Shown piece by piece: positions 1 through 7,667 of a DNA stretch of 8,781 bases; within the stretch, counting starts at the first letter, position 1; each line of letters starts with the position of its first letter. This DNA is from Deferribacterales bacterium. Its GTDB lineage: Bacteria > Chrysiogenota > Deferribacteres > Deferribacterales > JAISNW01. The notes under the pieces were generated by a model that was given only the letters and a program-made list of their open reading frames with translations, was not told where the DNA came from and made no database searches. Made by a program: the position numbers and the translations under genes. The stretch is taken from the NCBI GenBank assembly GCA_025997275.1, contig BNUJ01000061.1:1-8781 (forward strand), given 5' to 3'.

Positions 1-828
1 ATGCAGCTTATCTTCTTCCTTAAAGACTGCCTCAACTATTAGCACGGTTGAGTCTTTCGCTAGCTTGGTTGCTCGCTCAATATTATCGTCTGTCGGGGCA
101 CAGTCGGTAATGTACGTCAGCACCTGTGGCGACACCTCGTCTATCAAGATTTTCTGCAGTTCGCTTGCTCTATACGCCGTGCCCTCTACATCAATATTAG
201 TTTCGTCAACCTTGCCCTCTAATATCGCTTTTTTTAAGGTTGAGAGCCACGAATCAGGACGTTTGCCGAAAGTGGCTAATTTATCGGCATTGACGATATA
301 GCGCGGCGGTTCACTTATTCTATACCCCACTGAGGGGATACGATGTTCAAAGAAGTCATATTTGACAGACCAGTAGTCGCCTATATCTAGCAAATGTTCT
401 CCAGTATGAGGTGGTGACTCGGCGATTAGTTCTTTATTAAATTTGTTGCTCGCCTTGAATAGATACGTCTTTGTGCTACCGTCTGTGTGAAGCTCAATGA
501 GTTTGATAGCAAACGAATAAAAGTCCGTTAAGTTCCATGTGTAGCCATGCAACTTGCCACTCACGTTGTTGGCAAATCCCTCTGGTCCATACAACGTGAG
601 AAACTGGTCAGCGGTCAGCGACCCCCTCAGCACCCTGTCAAAGCCATAGAAGTGGTCTATATGCGTATGCGACACGAATATATCGCCAATACTCAACAAC
701 TCCGTATGGCTGATGTTCGTAAGTCTGCCACAATCAAGCAACAACGCCCGCTTGCGGTATGTATTGCGGACGAAGAATACCGAATCATCAAACGGCGCAT
801 TGAGCTGCCTTATATCAAAATTAGTCAT
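1..828 (-). CDS. Ribonuclease Z-like MBL-fold metallohydrolase, 3' end cut by window edge
   Basis: An open frame of 276 codons runs from an ATG at 828 to the window edge with no stop, so the C-terminus is missing. The product has the metallo-beta-lactamase zinc motif SHTHIDH at residues 53-59, preceded by LLDCG (D32). It also has HRIPSVGYRISE at residues 162-173, like the His and GYR segment of RNase Z, and YITDC with D242 as the probable bridging aspartate. The last histidine motif should lie beyond the window. Known relatives are tRNA 3'-processing endonucleases and less well defined COG1234-type hydrolases; the long segment between motifs II and III makes the second group more likely. I infer a soluble zinc hydrolase without a firm substrate. 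The start overlaps the upstream gene's stop as ATGA and has no clear Shine-Dalgarno sequence, so translation is probably coupled. Confidence 0.85.
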   Translation of the reverse strand, partial: MTNFDIRQLNAPFDDSVFFVRNTYRKRALLLDCGRLTNISHTELLSIGDIFVSHTHIDHFYGFDRVLRGSLTADQFLTLYGPEGFANNVSGKLHGYTWNLTDFYSFAIKLIELHTDGSTKTYLFKASNKFNKELIAESPPHTGEHLLDIGDYWSVKYDFFEHRIPSVGYRISEPPRYIVNADKLATFGKRPDSWLSTLKKAILEGKVDETNIDVEGTAYRASELQKILIDEVSPQVLTYITDCAPTDDNIERATKLAKDSTVLIVEAVFKEEDKLH

Positions 829-2378
829 TTGAGCAAAAACTTTAACAGAGTCGCCACGCTAGTAGCAGCTGGCAGTGCACCATCTATTGTCAAATCGCTG
901 GTGTTGTAGTCGCGTGAGTTTTTCAAAGTTTCATAGTGTTGCAGTCTGCCGTCAGAAACGCCTCCGCTACTCTCCCTAACTTTCAGACGCTCCTTTATAA
1001 TATTTTCATCTGCACGGACTTCAATATATATGGGAGTAACGCTTGTTAACTGCTCCTCAAATGCTTTTACGTTAGCAGTTTTTAGGAATGTGCCGTCGCA
1101 GAGTGGTAAGCGGGCAACTTTTAGAGCATCTGCCACAATCTCCCCTAACTTATTATAAGTGGCAATGGTTCGTTCCTGAGTATATAACCCCTCATTGGCA
1201 GCAACAACTCCGTTATAGTCAGCAGGTTTGCCCGCTAGTCCCTTGCGCACCTCGTCTGTGTTTATGCACTGCACTGGAAACCGCTCCGCTAGTGCCTTTG
1301 CCAGCTCGCTTTTGCCCGCACCTATAATACCGAATAGCACAAGCGGGCACACGCTATTCATCGTCAATGCGTAAGTAACTGCCATATCCATTAACCTATT
1401 ATATTCTGCATATTTGTCGGCATAGAGCGGATTATCCCTGCCACAGCCGAGCATTGTGAATGCGGCAACCTTCGCCCGCACTACAGCACGGTAAGCACGA
1501 TAAAAATTCAGCAGAGAAATAGAATCTTTATCGTTATAGAAATCAAAGAACCCACCTAAAAAGGCATCGGATAGCCCTATTTTGCCTGCATAATCAAGCT
1601 CCATAGATAAAAACGCCGCTTCAGCTGTCACATCATTAGTGCGAAAGCGCGTGTTAAACTCTATGCAGTCTATCAAGCTAATTTTGCCGTCATTGCCGAT
1701 GTAAATATGTTCTAGGCGCAAATCTCCATGCCCATCTTTAACGAAACCTCCAGTATATCTGCGATTAAACAGGTCTTTATTAGCGGTTAAAAAGTCGTTT
1801 GTAGCTTTCTCAATATATCGCAGACGTTCATCAACAAGCTTTTCTCCCAGTTTAGGCTCAGTGTCAGCAATCTGCGAGAAGTTTTCCTTGCAATTAAATG
1901 TTATAGATTCATATATCGGCAACCCCTCTATCACATCTGGCGCAACGCTAGCTACCGATAGACGTCTCGCTACCTCTCCGCCGATACGTTTTAACTCTTC
2001 GCCAGTAGTGCTATCTATGCGAGTTGACAGAAATTTATCTTCCGCTACCCGCCGCATTTTCAATACATATTCTACTGCGGGCACGGTATTGGCAATAGGC
2101 ACTAGAGCGTAAGCTCCGCCAGCAACAGGAACGAGCTTTAACACGTCAACATACACGTCATCGCTATAGCGTTCGTTAAGCTCCTTTTCTAGGATAGAAT
2201 ACGTTCTGCGCTGTTGTAGTGAGCGATAGTCTAAAAAGCCAAAATCAACAGGTTTCTTGATTTTATAGACAAACTCATCTTGCATCAGCACGACCGATGC
2301 ATGCGTTTGGCGCACCTCGCCATCGCCAACGATACCTTTTAACAATACTAGGCTATTCTCCCAGCTCTCTATATCCAC
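825..2378 (-). CDS. Fused aminoglycoside phosphotransferase-like / P-loop ATP-binding protein
   Basis: The 517-residue product has two halves. The N-terminal half (about 1-340) is kinase-like, of the COG2187 type. It has a basic KIKKPVDFGFLDY segment at 39-51, the catalytic-loop motif HGDL at 217-220 (D219), and LIDCIEF with the metal-binding D237. The C-terminal half (about 345-517) is a COG0645-type P-loop kinase with a Walker A motif, GIIGAGKS, at 350-357, followed by a zeta-toxin- or gluconate-kinase-like fold. This fusion is a recognised bacterial family, often named bifunctional aminoglycoside phosphotransferase/ATP-binding protein. Its true substrate is not established, and calling it a resistance gene would be unjustified. 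The start is GTG at 2378 because AAGGAG lies 8 nt upstream. The stop overlaps the next gene by ATGA. Confidence 0.9.
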   Translation of the reverse strand: MDIESWENSLVLLKGIVGDGEVRQTHASVVLMQDEFVYKIKKPVDFGFLDYRSLQQRRTYSILEKELNERYSDDVYVDVLKLVPVAGGAYALVPIANTVPAVEYVLKMRRVAEDKFLSTRIDSTTGEELKRIGGEVARRLSVASVAPDVIEGLPIYESITFNCKENFSQIADTEPKLGEKLVDERLRYIEKATNDFLTANKDLFNRRYTGGFVKDGHGDLRLEHIYIGNDGKISLIDCIEFNTRFRTNDVTAEAAFLSMELDYAGKIGLSDAFLGGFFDFYNDKDSISLLNFYRAYRAVVRAKVAAFTMLGCGRDNPLYADKYAEYNRLMDMAVTYALTMNSVCPLVLFGIIGAGKSELAKALAERFPVQCINTDEVRKGLAGKPADYNGVVAANEGLYTQERTIATYNKLGEIVADALKVARLPLCDGTFLKTANVKAFEEQLTSVTPIYIEVRADENIIKERLKVRESSGGVSDGRLQHYETLKNSRDYNTSDLTIDGALPAATSVATLLKFLLK

Positions 2379-2386
2379 TTTATATA

Positions 2387-2392
2387 CTCCTT
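2387..2392 (-). promoter_or_regulatory. Shine-Dalgarno site fixing a GTG start
   Basis: AAGGAG on the minus strand lies 8 nt before the GTG at 2378. It is the strongest ribosome binding site in the array. It decides the non-ATG start of the fused kinase-like gene, which is not coupled to its upstream neighbour. Confidence 0.8.
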
Positions 2393-2409
2393 AGTCTAAA
2401 TTTATTTTC

Positions 2410-2431
2410 TTTCCCCCGCAAGGCGGGGAAA
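2410..2431. other. GC-rich intergenic hairpin
   Basis: TTT-CCCC-GC and GC-GGGG-AAA arms flank an AAG loop, with one extra unpaired C in the left arm: about nine base pairs with a single bulge. It sits in the 66-bp gap between the PlsC-type gene and the fused kinase-like gene. On either strand the T residues come before the stem and the A residues after it, the opposite of an intrinsic terminator, so it is not called one. It could be an mRNA processing or stability element separating the two halves of the array. Confidence 0.5.
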
Positions 2432-2444
2432 ATACTTTCTAGTC

Positions 2445-3209
2445 TCAACGATACGGCTTAAATGTTTTAGTCATCCAATTTTTAGCCTCGTCCGCAATCT
2501 CTTTGCGCGATTTATACGCAGTCTTTATGCGACTGGCTATTGTAATTGTAATTTCAGCACTTTTCATCTCTTTATAAACATTTGCTATATGCGGCAAAAA
2601 CGGCATATCTCCATAACAACAAATTTTATCTCTATTTGCCAAAGTAATAGGTTCGCCGTTATATCTGTCATAGTGTATGCAAATCGGCAACACGTCCCCG
2701 TCCGCTAGAATTGCCGCATTTATAAATGAAGCGTGGAAAGGCATAATCCTATCGCCACTGTAAGTGTGCCCCTCTGGAAACAACGTTATCATATTGCCGT
2801 CTTTCAGCATAGTGGCAAATCGTTCCATCTCTTGGCGCACATGCGCAATAGTAGTATTATCCACAAACAACGTCCCGCCACACTCAGCTAAAGTACCTAT
2901 TACTGGCTCACGCTGAATGCCTATATGCGATAGAAAAAGTGTCGGTCGTATTGAGGAGATAAAAAGTATGTCAATATAAGATTGGTGGTTGGCAAGCAAC
3001 AAGCAGGGTGCTCCATCAGTGAGACAAGCGATGTCCCCAACAACATTAATCTTAACATTAAAGAGTTTCATCATCCTAACTGATGCAATATGCGTCAGAG
3101 CAGCCAGTTTTGCTCCGCGCTTTGCGGGATTGCCCCGATAGACAAGGCGTGCGGTATATGCGCCGACTAAGAATAATCCCAACACGCCGATAAATCTGAT
3201 AAACTTCAT
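2445..3209 (-). CDS. plsC: 1-acyl-sn-glycerol-3-phosphate acyltransferase family protein (PlsC/OlsA-like)
   Basis: The 254-residue product has an N-terminal membrane anchor at about 5-22. It has the acyltransferase catalytic block NHQSYID at 74-80 (the H75-X4-D80 pair) and the substrate-binding block FPEGHTYSG at 144-152. The family transfers an acyl chain from acyl-ACP or acyl-CoA to a lysolipid at the inner membrane. The standard block reads FPEGT, so H148 is unusual, and the downstream RIMPFHASF resembles the OlsA-like branch that acylates lyso-ornithine lipid. Phospholipid and ornithine-lipid roles are both possible. The ATG at 3209 is chosen over a GTG 24 codons upstream because it begins the hydrophobic anchor, overlaps the previous stop as ATGA, and has GGAG 8 nt upstream. 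Confidence 0.9.
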   Translation of the reverse strand: MKFIRFIGVLGLFLVGAYTARLVYRGNPAKRGAKLAALTHIASVRMMKLFNVKINVVGDIACLTDGAPCLLLANHQSYIDILFISSIRPTLFLSHIGIQREPVIGTLAECGGTLFVDNTTIAHVRQEMERFATMLKDGNMITLFPEGHTYSGDRIMPFHASFINAAILADGDVLPICIHYDRYNGEPITLANRDKICCYGDMPFLPHIANVYKEMKSAEITITIASRIKTAYKSRKEIADEAKNWMTKTFKPYR

Positions 3210-4069
3210 GGGCAGGACTCCACAGATACCTTTTCGGATTCGCGCCCGCCACGCACACTGGATAAACTGAAACTGACACACTCGTTAGGGGGAGGATTCA
3301 GGCTAATAATGCTTGCAGTGGTGTTTATAACCCTGTCTTTAGTATATATGCGGTATGTAGTGCCCGTTCCAGCCACTCTGTCCCAGCTGACAGTTGTTCT
3401 AACTTTGTTGCGTAGCACGCGAATGTTTTGTGGTGGGAGCACCAACGTTCGCAAGTCGCGGGCGATAGTCGCCGACCAAGCGACACCAGCGGTATCGCTA
3501 TCAGAATATGGGACGGCTACAAGCAGTATATTCGCAACATTCGGCAGCACAAAACATCTATTGGTTTCAGAATATTTGCCCGCAAGTTGCCCATTTATAG
3601 TGATATTTACATATTTGCTATAAATGCTCGCATCTACCGATACGCATATCTGTTTGTCTGTTAGCTCATATTGAACACCGTTCACCTTGACTGTTCCGCT
3701 AAAGACAACATTGTATAAGCTCTCTTCTGAATAGACGTTATATCGTGCATCAAAGTTCCTGCACCTATAAACATACCTAACACCACTTTGGACATCGCTA
3801 TCTACAAACTCACCACCCGCAGCAATCTTCGCAAGCGATTTATACCACGATAAAGAACTGCCCTCCCCCCTGTAGCTGGCACGTTCGCACACAGAAATAT
3901 TTGAAGATGGGTTTGCCAAGTGAACGCCGTCTGGGGCTATTGATAAGTGCATAGCAGGTGGAGCCACCTTAATATTGCTCTTAGGTAGCGGAGGCAACTT
4001 ATGCCCACAGGAAACGGGCGATAAAGCGACTATAGCAACTAAAACAGCACAAAAATTACGGTTGCGCAC
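3206..4069 (-). CDS. Predicted lipoprotein with C-terminal fibronectin type III-like domain
   Basis: The 287-residue product starts with a charged stretch (MRNRN), a hydrophobic segment and PVSC, giving a likely lipidated Cys21. It is followed by GHKLPPLP, a proline-rich linker like the CGxKGPL-type start of some small Gram-negative lipoproteins. Residues about 211-285 (PPQNIRVLRNKVRTTVSW onward) look like a fibronectin type III beta-sandwich; residues 40-205 are less recognisable but probably also beta-rich. I infer an envelope lipoprotein with a binding or structural role; no enzymatic motif is visible. The start is GTG, 3 nt after the fliQ stop, with AAGG at 4078-4081 inside the end of fliQ and 8 nt from the start. 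The stop overlaps plsC by ATGA. Confidence 0.75.
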   Translation of the reverse strand: MRNRNFCAVLVAIVALSPVSCGHKLPPLPKSNIKVAPPAMHLSIAPDGVHLANPSSNISVCERASYRGEGSSLSWYKSLAKIAAGGEFVDSDVQSGVRYVYRCRNFDARYNVYSEESLYNVVFSGTVKVNGVQYELTDKQICVSVDASIYSKYVNITINGQLAGKYSETNRCFVLPNVANILLVAVPYSDSDTAGVAWSATIARDLRTLVLPPQNIRVLRNKVRTTVSWDRVAGTGTTYRIYTKDRVINTTASIISLNPPPNECVSFSLSSVRGGRESEKVSVESCP

Positions 4070-4072
4070 CTG

Positions 4073-4348
4073 TCACACCTTGCCTATCAGAGAGTTCAGG
4101 TTTATCAGCAACGAGCTTGTGTATGATACAATAAGCTGCAACATCCACGGGAACAGCAATGTAACGCTGATTATTATAGCAAGTATTTTAGGTATGAAAG
4201 ATAGCGTCTGTTCCTGTATCTGCGTTACAGCCTGAAATATGCTGACGATAAGCCCTACAACAAGCCCAAACATCAGCATAGGCATAGCAATGACGACAGC
4301 AGTCTGCAAAGCGTCAGAAACAAGGGATATTACAATATCAGCATCCAT
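4073..4348 (-). CDS. fliQ: Flagellar biosynthesis protein FliQ
   Basis: The 91-residue product is the normal length for FliQ, a membrane subunit of the flagellar type III export gate that assembles with FliP and FliR. Two membrane segments are visible at about 15-40 and 52-76. They are joined by the characteristic GLIVSIFQAVTQIQEQTL region at 32-49, followed by FIPKI. An injectisome homologue (SctS) is the alternative, but that ending and the overall sequence fit flagellar FliQ better. No fliP, fliR or flhB lies next to it in the window, which is unusual because these genes generally cluster. The ATG follows a 36-bp gap that has no good Shine-Dalgarno sequence but holds a possible promoter. 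Confidence 0.93.
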   Translation of the reverse strand: MDADIVISLVSDALQTAVVIAMPMLMFGLVVGLIVSIFQAVTQIQEQTLSFIPKILAIIISVTLLFPWMLQLIVSYTSSLLINLNSLIGKV

Positions 4349-4354
4349 CCGCTT

Positions 4355-4383
4355 ATCTTACAACAGGTGGCATAATATTGCAA
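4355..4383 (-). promoter_or_regulatory. Possible sigma70-type promoter for fliQ
   Basis: On the minus strand, TTGCAA (4383-4378) and TAAGAT (4360-4355) are separated by 17 nt. The -10 box ends 6 nt before the fliQ ATG, so a transcript from here would have almost no leader. Matches are partial, four of six at the -35 box and five of six at the -10 box, and chance is a real alternative. Confidence 0.35.
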
Positions 4384-4384
4384 G

Positions 4385-6694
4385 CTAGCGTTTTTTAGCT
4401 GTTTTTATAATATCCTTCACGTAGTCAACGGCATAGCTCTCAGTTGCAATGAGCATCAAGTCGCCCTTCACAACTACAGAATTGGGTGCGGGGTATGGCT
4501 TGATGTGCTCTATCTCCGGCGCAAGTGTTAGCAGTGCATCCACACACGCTGGTTTATTTTGAGAACGCACCTCTCCATTGCCGTAATCGCCGTAGAAACA
4601 AGTATCGTTGATAAAATAATTCGCACTATAAAATGCCAAGCTATGTATTCCATTAGGGGAGTAGCTATCCTTTGCCATCACATCATCTTCAGCTATAATA
4701 GCCGGTCTCGGATATTGATTGTCAACGCCGTAGTAATAGTAGCGATGTGATGGCATATTGCCTAAAAGCACAACAGTATATCCCTTGCCCTGCTCATAGT
4801 TAGCAGAACTTTCTATACGGGTAAGCATTCTATTCCAGAGCATTTGTTCAGACTCAAAACCTTGCTTCCACACATTTTGCGACCAGAAATCTTGAATAAT
4901 AAATACCTTTAAGATAATAGCGGTAAGAACTATAGCAATATTCCTAAGTGCTAGACTATTCTGGACGAATATGAGCGCAATAGGCAGGACAAACAGGTAC
5001 CTTATGCCGAAGAAATCTACCCTGCTCTGAGTGATTGTAATGGTGTTAGTCATGAATGTCTCTATCCCAGGACCAGCGATAGCCGTAAACCGGCTGAATA
5101 CTATAGCCGATATTATAGATAGCAAAACAAGTAGCGAACGTCTCCACCCATAAGCAAAAAACACCCTAACAACAACACAAATGAGCATTACACACACTAG
5201 TCTAGCAGTGATACTTGGAAGAAACACCCCCTCATAGTGCCAAAGGTTGACAATATGACTGAACACATAGAACAACGTAGATAACATTTGGCTAGGGGTT
5301 GCCATTATAGTCCTTGCATTTGCTATATGAGTGAGCACAACAATAGCTTTAGACACTATTAAAAACATAGCAACGGAAACAACTATACCAACGACAGATA
5401 AACGTTTATTGTAAATATAGTCTATAACACCGTCATCTATGCCCAAGAGCAAGTCTATCGCTATGCGCCCAAAGACCATAATTGCCATTATATCTATCGT
5501 TGATTGATGTGTCCCTAACGCAAGTGTGGTTATTAGGATAGCGACAATGAAGTAGCTGGTTTTAGCAGAGGTGCTACGTTTAGTATCCGCCTTATCAAAC
5601 AAAATAAGTCCCAACGTGGCAAGTAGCGGTGCCCAGCAAGCACCAACTTCAGAGAAACGAAACCATAGCCACGACATTATAAAGGGCGATAACACCAGCG
5701 GCAAGCCGAATATTGAATACGCAAATAGCGTTTTATGCAGTTTCCAATATACTGCTAGCGCAACAGGAGCAATAGCTAAACCCGCAAAAGCAAGCATATT
5801 TGTTATAATAGGCAGGATTCTGTTGTCTAAAAAGAACTGCGGCACTAGATACAGTGCCCATCTGCCTAGTTCAATATCGTGCCCGTGAGTGATTGGCTGT
5901 CCCAAGATAGCATTCCAGTCGTGATGTCCGAACGTATTATAAATAGTATGGTAGCTGAAAGCAACATTTATCGCTATAAACAGCAAAAGAAATGACTTGA
6001 TATAAAGAGAGGGCGTATTCTGCCAGAGTTTCTGAATAGCACTCTGCAAATCAAACCCGCCGATACTGCGCGAAACTACAGCACCAATAGCTGCTCTGGC
6101 AACAGGCACGTATTTGCCAAAAAAATAAACAACAAGTGTGGCAAGGATAAAGACTGCTATATATTTATGAATATTTTGAACCAAAAAATGCCAGTAATAC
6201 ACGGCAGATACGTGTCTGCGGTATTTAATATCTAGTTTTAGTTTGTCGCCGTCTTTTACATTGACGACATATTTCAGCGGAGCATCTGCCTCTGCTCGTT
6301 GAGAGCCACTAATAAACTGTCTGTCATCAATGGCAAAGCTAGCGTAGTCCATTGATAACCCCTTAACATGCCCCCCCCCCTTGTGAGCTACAAGTGGCGC
6401 ATTCAACACAAAGGCTAACTGCCCACTCCCAGCTACTTCAGCTAAAATGTTCGGTATAGGTGAACGCCAGCTGCGATAAGTGTTTAATGATATAAAAGCA
6501 TCATTTTCCGAATGCTTGCTGACTACCACAGGGACACGGGTCGGGCGATACGCCCTAACCATAGTGGCATTGCCAGATTCCGTTATAACATCAATCTGCA
6601 AACGACTTTGAGAATAGCCCCAATGAGAATGCCCCACGTAGCAAAGTAGTGTAACGACAAGTGCTATTAGTATAGTGCTACTTTTGCTTTTCAT
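4385..6694 (-). CDS. GtrII-like membrane glucosyltransferase with periplasmic N- and C-terminal domains
   Basis: The 769-residue product begins with a membrane anchor at about 7-25. A non-membrane domain of about 140 residues follows (28-165), then many membrane segments (about 178-600) and a hydrophilic C-terminal domain (about 605-769). The core has the HHDW (257-260) and ELGRW (275-279) signatures of the Glucos_trans_II (GtrII) family. Known members move glucose from polyprenyl phosphate onto O-antigen or a similar glycan on the periplasmic face of the inner membrane. The divergent gtrB-like gene would supply that donor. Typical GtrII proteins are about 450-500 residues, so both flanking domains are extra. 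The start overlaps the Rpn-family gene by ATGA and lacks a strong ribosome site. A G10 run falls at codons 105-108. The acceptor cannot be told from sequence. Confidence 0.82.
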   Translation of the reverse strand: MKSKSSTILIALVVTLLCYVGHSHWGYSQSRLQIDVITESGNATMVRAYRPTRVPVVVSKHSENDAFISLNTYRSWRSPIPNILAEVAGSGQLAFVLNAPLVAHKGGGHVKGLSMDYASFAIDDRQFISGSQRAEADAPLKYVVNVKDGDKLKLDIKYRRHVSAVYYWHFLVQNIHKYIAVFILATLVVYFFGKYVPVARAAIGAVVSRSIGGFDLQSAIQKLWQNTPSLYIKSFLLLFIAINVAFSYHTIYNTFGHHDWNAILGQPITHGHDIELGRWALYLVPQFFLDNRILPIITNMLAFAGLAIAPVALAVYWKLHKTLFAYSIFGLPLVLSPFIMSWLWFRFSEVGACWAPLLATLGLILFDKADTKRSTSAKTSYFIVAILITTLALGTHQSTIDIMAIMVFGRIAIDLLLGIDDGVIDYIYNKRLSVVGIVVSVAMFLIVSKAIVVLTHIANARTIMATPSQMLSTLFYVFSHIVNLWHYEGVFLPSITARLVCVMLICVVVRVFFAYGWRRSLLVLLSIISAIVFSRFTAIAGPGIETFMTNTITITQSRVDFFGIRYLFVLPIALIFVQNSLALRNIAIVLTAIILKVFIIQDFWSQNVWKQGFESEQMLWNRMLTRIESSANYEQGKGYTVVLLGNMPSHRYYYYGVDNQYPRPAIIAEDDVMAKDSYSPNGIHSLAFYSANYFINDTCFYGDYGNGEVRSQNKPACVDALLTLAPEIEHIKPYPAPNSVVVKGDLMLIATESYAVDYVKDIIKTAKKR
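6371..6380 (-). repeat. Homopolymeric G10 tract inside the glycosyltransferase gene
   Basis: Ten consecutive G on the coding strand (C on the plus strand) encode the end of Lys105 and Gly106-108. It is the longest mononucleotide run in the window. Adding one G gives a TAA after three more codons. Removing one gives a TGA about 32 codons on. Both truncate before the HHDW/GRW catalytic core. The length and location fit a slipped-strand phase-variation tract. Confidence 0.9.
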
Positions 6695-7617
6695 ACCACA
6701 GCTTCATTATTGGAGGCTGAAAGCCCTGATATATCGTTTTGTAGCTCTTTTAGCTTGGCAAGTGAAAGATCTGTGCCCTTTGATATGGTGTCAAGAGGCA
6801 TCCCAAGTGCTAAAAAGTTCCTAGCAGTTTCAAGGGACTTTGTTCGCTCGCCCTCCTGCATACCTATTAGCATACCCTCGTCAAACGCCTCTTCACGCCA
6901 TACCCTTTTAGCTACGTTAATGTCAAACTCTGATGTCAACATACCCATATTCATTACCTCCCGCGAGTGTCTATATAAAAAGTCTTTCAATATACCCCGC
7001 TCCATTGCACCAGCTAAAGCTACCTTATCCTCGCTATCTATCCCCTTTGTCTCCTGCCTAACTACCTCTACAAACTCCGCATAGTCCCCAAGCGTTCCGC
7101 TTGCTTGCAAAACCTGCCTGTTATGTCCCTTATTAACATTCAACACTCTCGCTTCTAACTCTAAAAAGTTATGCACGTCTTTATGTGTTTCGTCTTTTGC
7201 AAACATCTCAGATAGCTTTATATAATAGTCATCTGCTTTTAATGGGTTCACTCCATTATATAACACTATAAACTCTGGACGGGGTATTGTCAACCTGTTT
7301 CTCTTATATACAGCCTCGTCATCTACTATACCCTCATATAAACGAGCTATATATTCTAAAAACCTTAATGGCATATTATCGTTTATAGTTGATTGATGTT
7401 CCATTAAAACAACTAGCTTATCCCCTATAGTAAATGATATATCGTTTCGTCTGCCCATAAACAAAACATTCTCTAGGGTGTTTATTATAATGCCATCTGA
7501 CAACGTATAGGTAACACCATCAATGGCATTATATAGCTCAATGAGCTTCTCTTTATCAGAGAATAGCTTGGTAAATACGCTATCCTTATACTCTCTGTTG
7601 GTATCAGTATCTGACAT
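6691..7617 (-). CDS. Rpn-family recombination-promoting nuclease / PD-(D/E)XK putative transposase
   Basis: The 308-residue product starts with EYKDSVFTKLFSD, a typical opening of the Rpn/PDDEXK_2 transposase-like family. Candidate catalytic residues are D59 in RRNDISF and the E73-H-Q75 pair in VVLMEHQS. The C-terminus has the family's usual EGMLIGMQEGERTK stretch and a short LGMPLDTISK helix-turn-helix-like tail. Known Rpn proteins are DNA endonucleases that raise recA-independent recombination and may take part in phage defence. The gene is intact. The ATG at 7617 is preferred over a TTG at 7641 because the TTG falls inside the promoter spacer and the family start fits the ATG. The stop overlaps the glycosyltransferase start by ATGA, tying the two genes together. 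Confidence 0.88.
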   Translation of the reverse strand: MSDTDTNREYKDSVFTKLFSDKEKLIELYNAIDGVTYTLSDGIIINTLENVLFMGRRNDISFTIGDKLVVLMEHQSTINDNMPLRFLEYIARLYEGIVDDEAVYKRNRLTIPRPEFIVLYNGVNPLKADDYYIKLSEMFAKDETHKDVHNFLELEARVLNVNKGHNRQVLQASGTLGDYAEFVEVVRQETKGIDSEDKVALAGAMERGILKDFLYRHSREVMNMGMLTSEFDINVAKRVWREEAFDEGMLIGMQEGERTKSLETARNFLALGMPLDTISKGTDLSLAKLKELQNDISGLSASNNEAVV

Positions 7618-7625
7618 AGACCGAC

Positions 7626-7652
7626 AATATAATAAAAACAAGAGATAGTCAA
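7626..7652 (-). promoter_or_regulatory. Putative promoter of the leftward array
   Basis: On the minus strand, TTGACT (7652-7647) and TATATT (7631-7626) have a 15-nt spacer, shorter than ideal. The -10 box ends 8 nt before the Rpn-family ATG, giving a leader of at most a few bases. It is the best promoter match upstream of the array. Confidence 0.45.
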
Positions 7653-7667
7653 GTTTTTCATTTTAAC

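Noticed and set aside
547..909. Plus-strand ORF of 120 codons
   Set aside because: It lies opposite the MBL-fold gene and the end of the kinase-like gene, both of which show family motifs; its own translation shows no recognisable motif.
825..2378. Aminoglycoside resistance gene
   Set aside because: The kinase-like half belongs to a widespread housekeeping-type fusion family with no established antibiotic substrate.
2410..2431. Rho-independent terminator
   Set aside because: There is no T-run after the stem on either strand.
3210..3281. Longer GTG start for the PlsC-type gene
   Set aside because: It would add 24 residues before the hydrophobic anchor and overlap the lipoprotein gene by 76 bp. 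The ATG at 3209 has an ATGA overlap and GGAG 8 nt upstream.
3309..3664. Two plus-strand ORFs of about 80-105 codons
   Set aside because: They are antisense to the lipoprotein gene, in two different frames, with no family features and no ribosome binding site.
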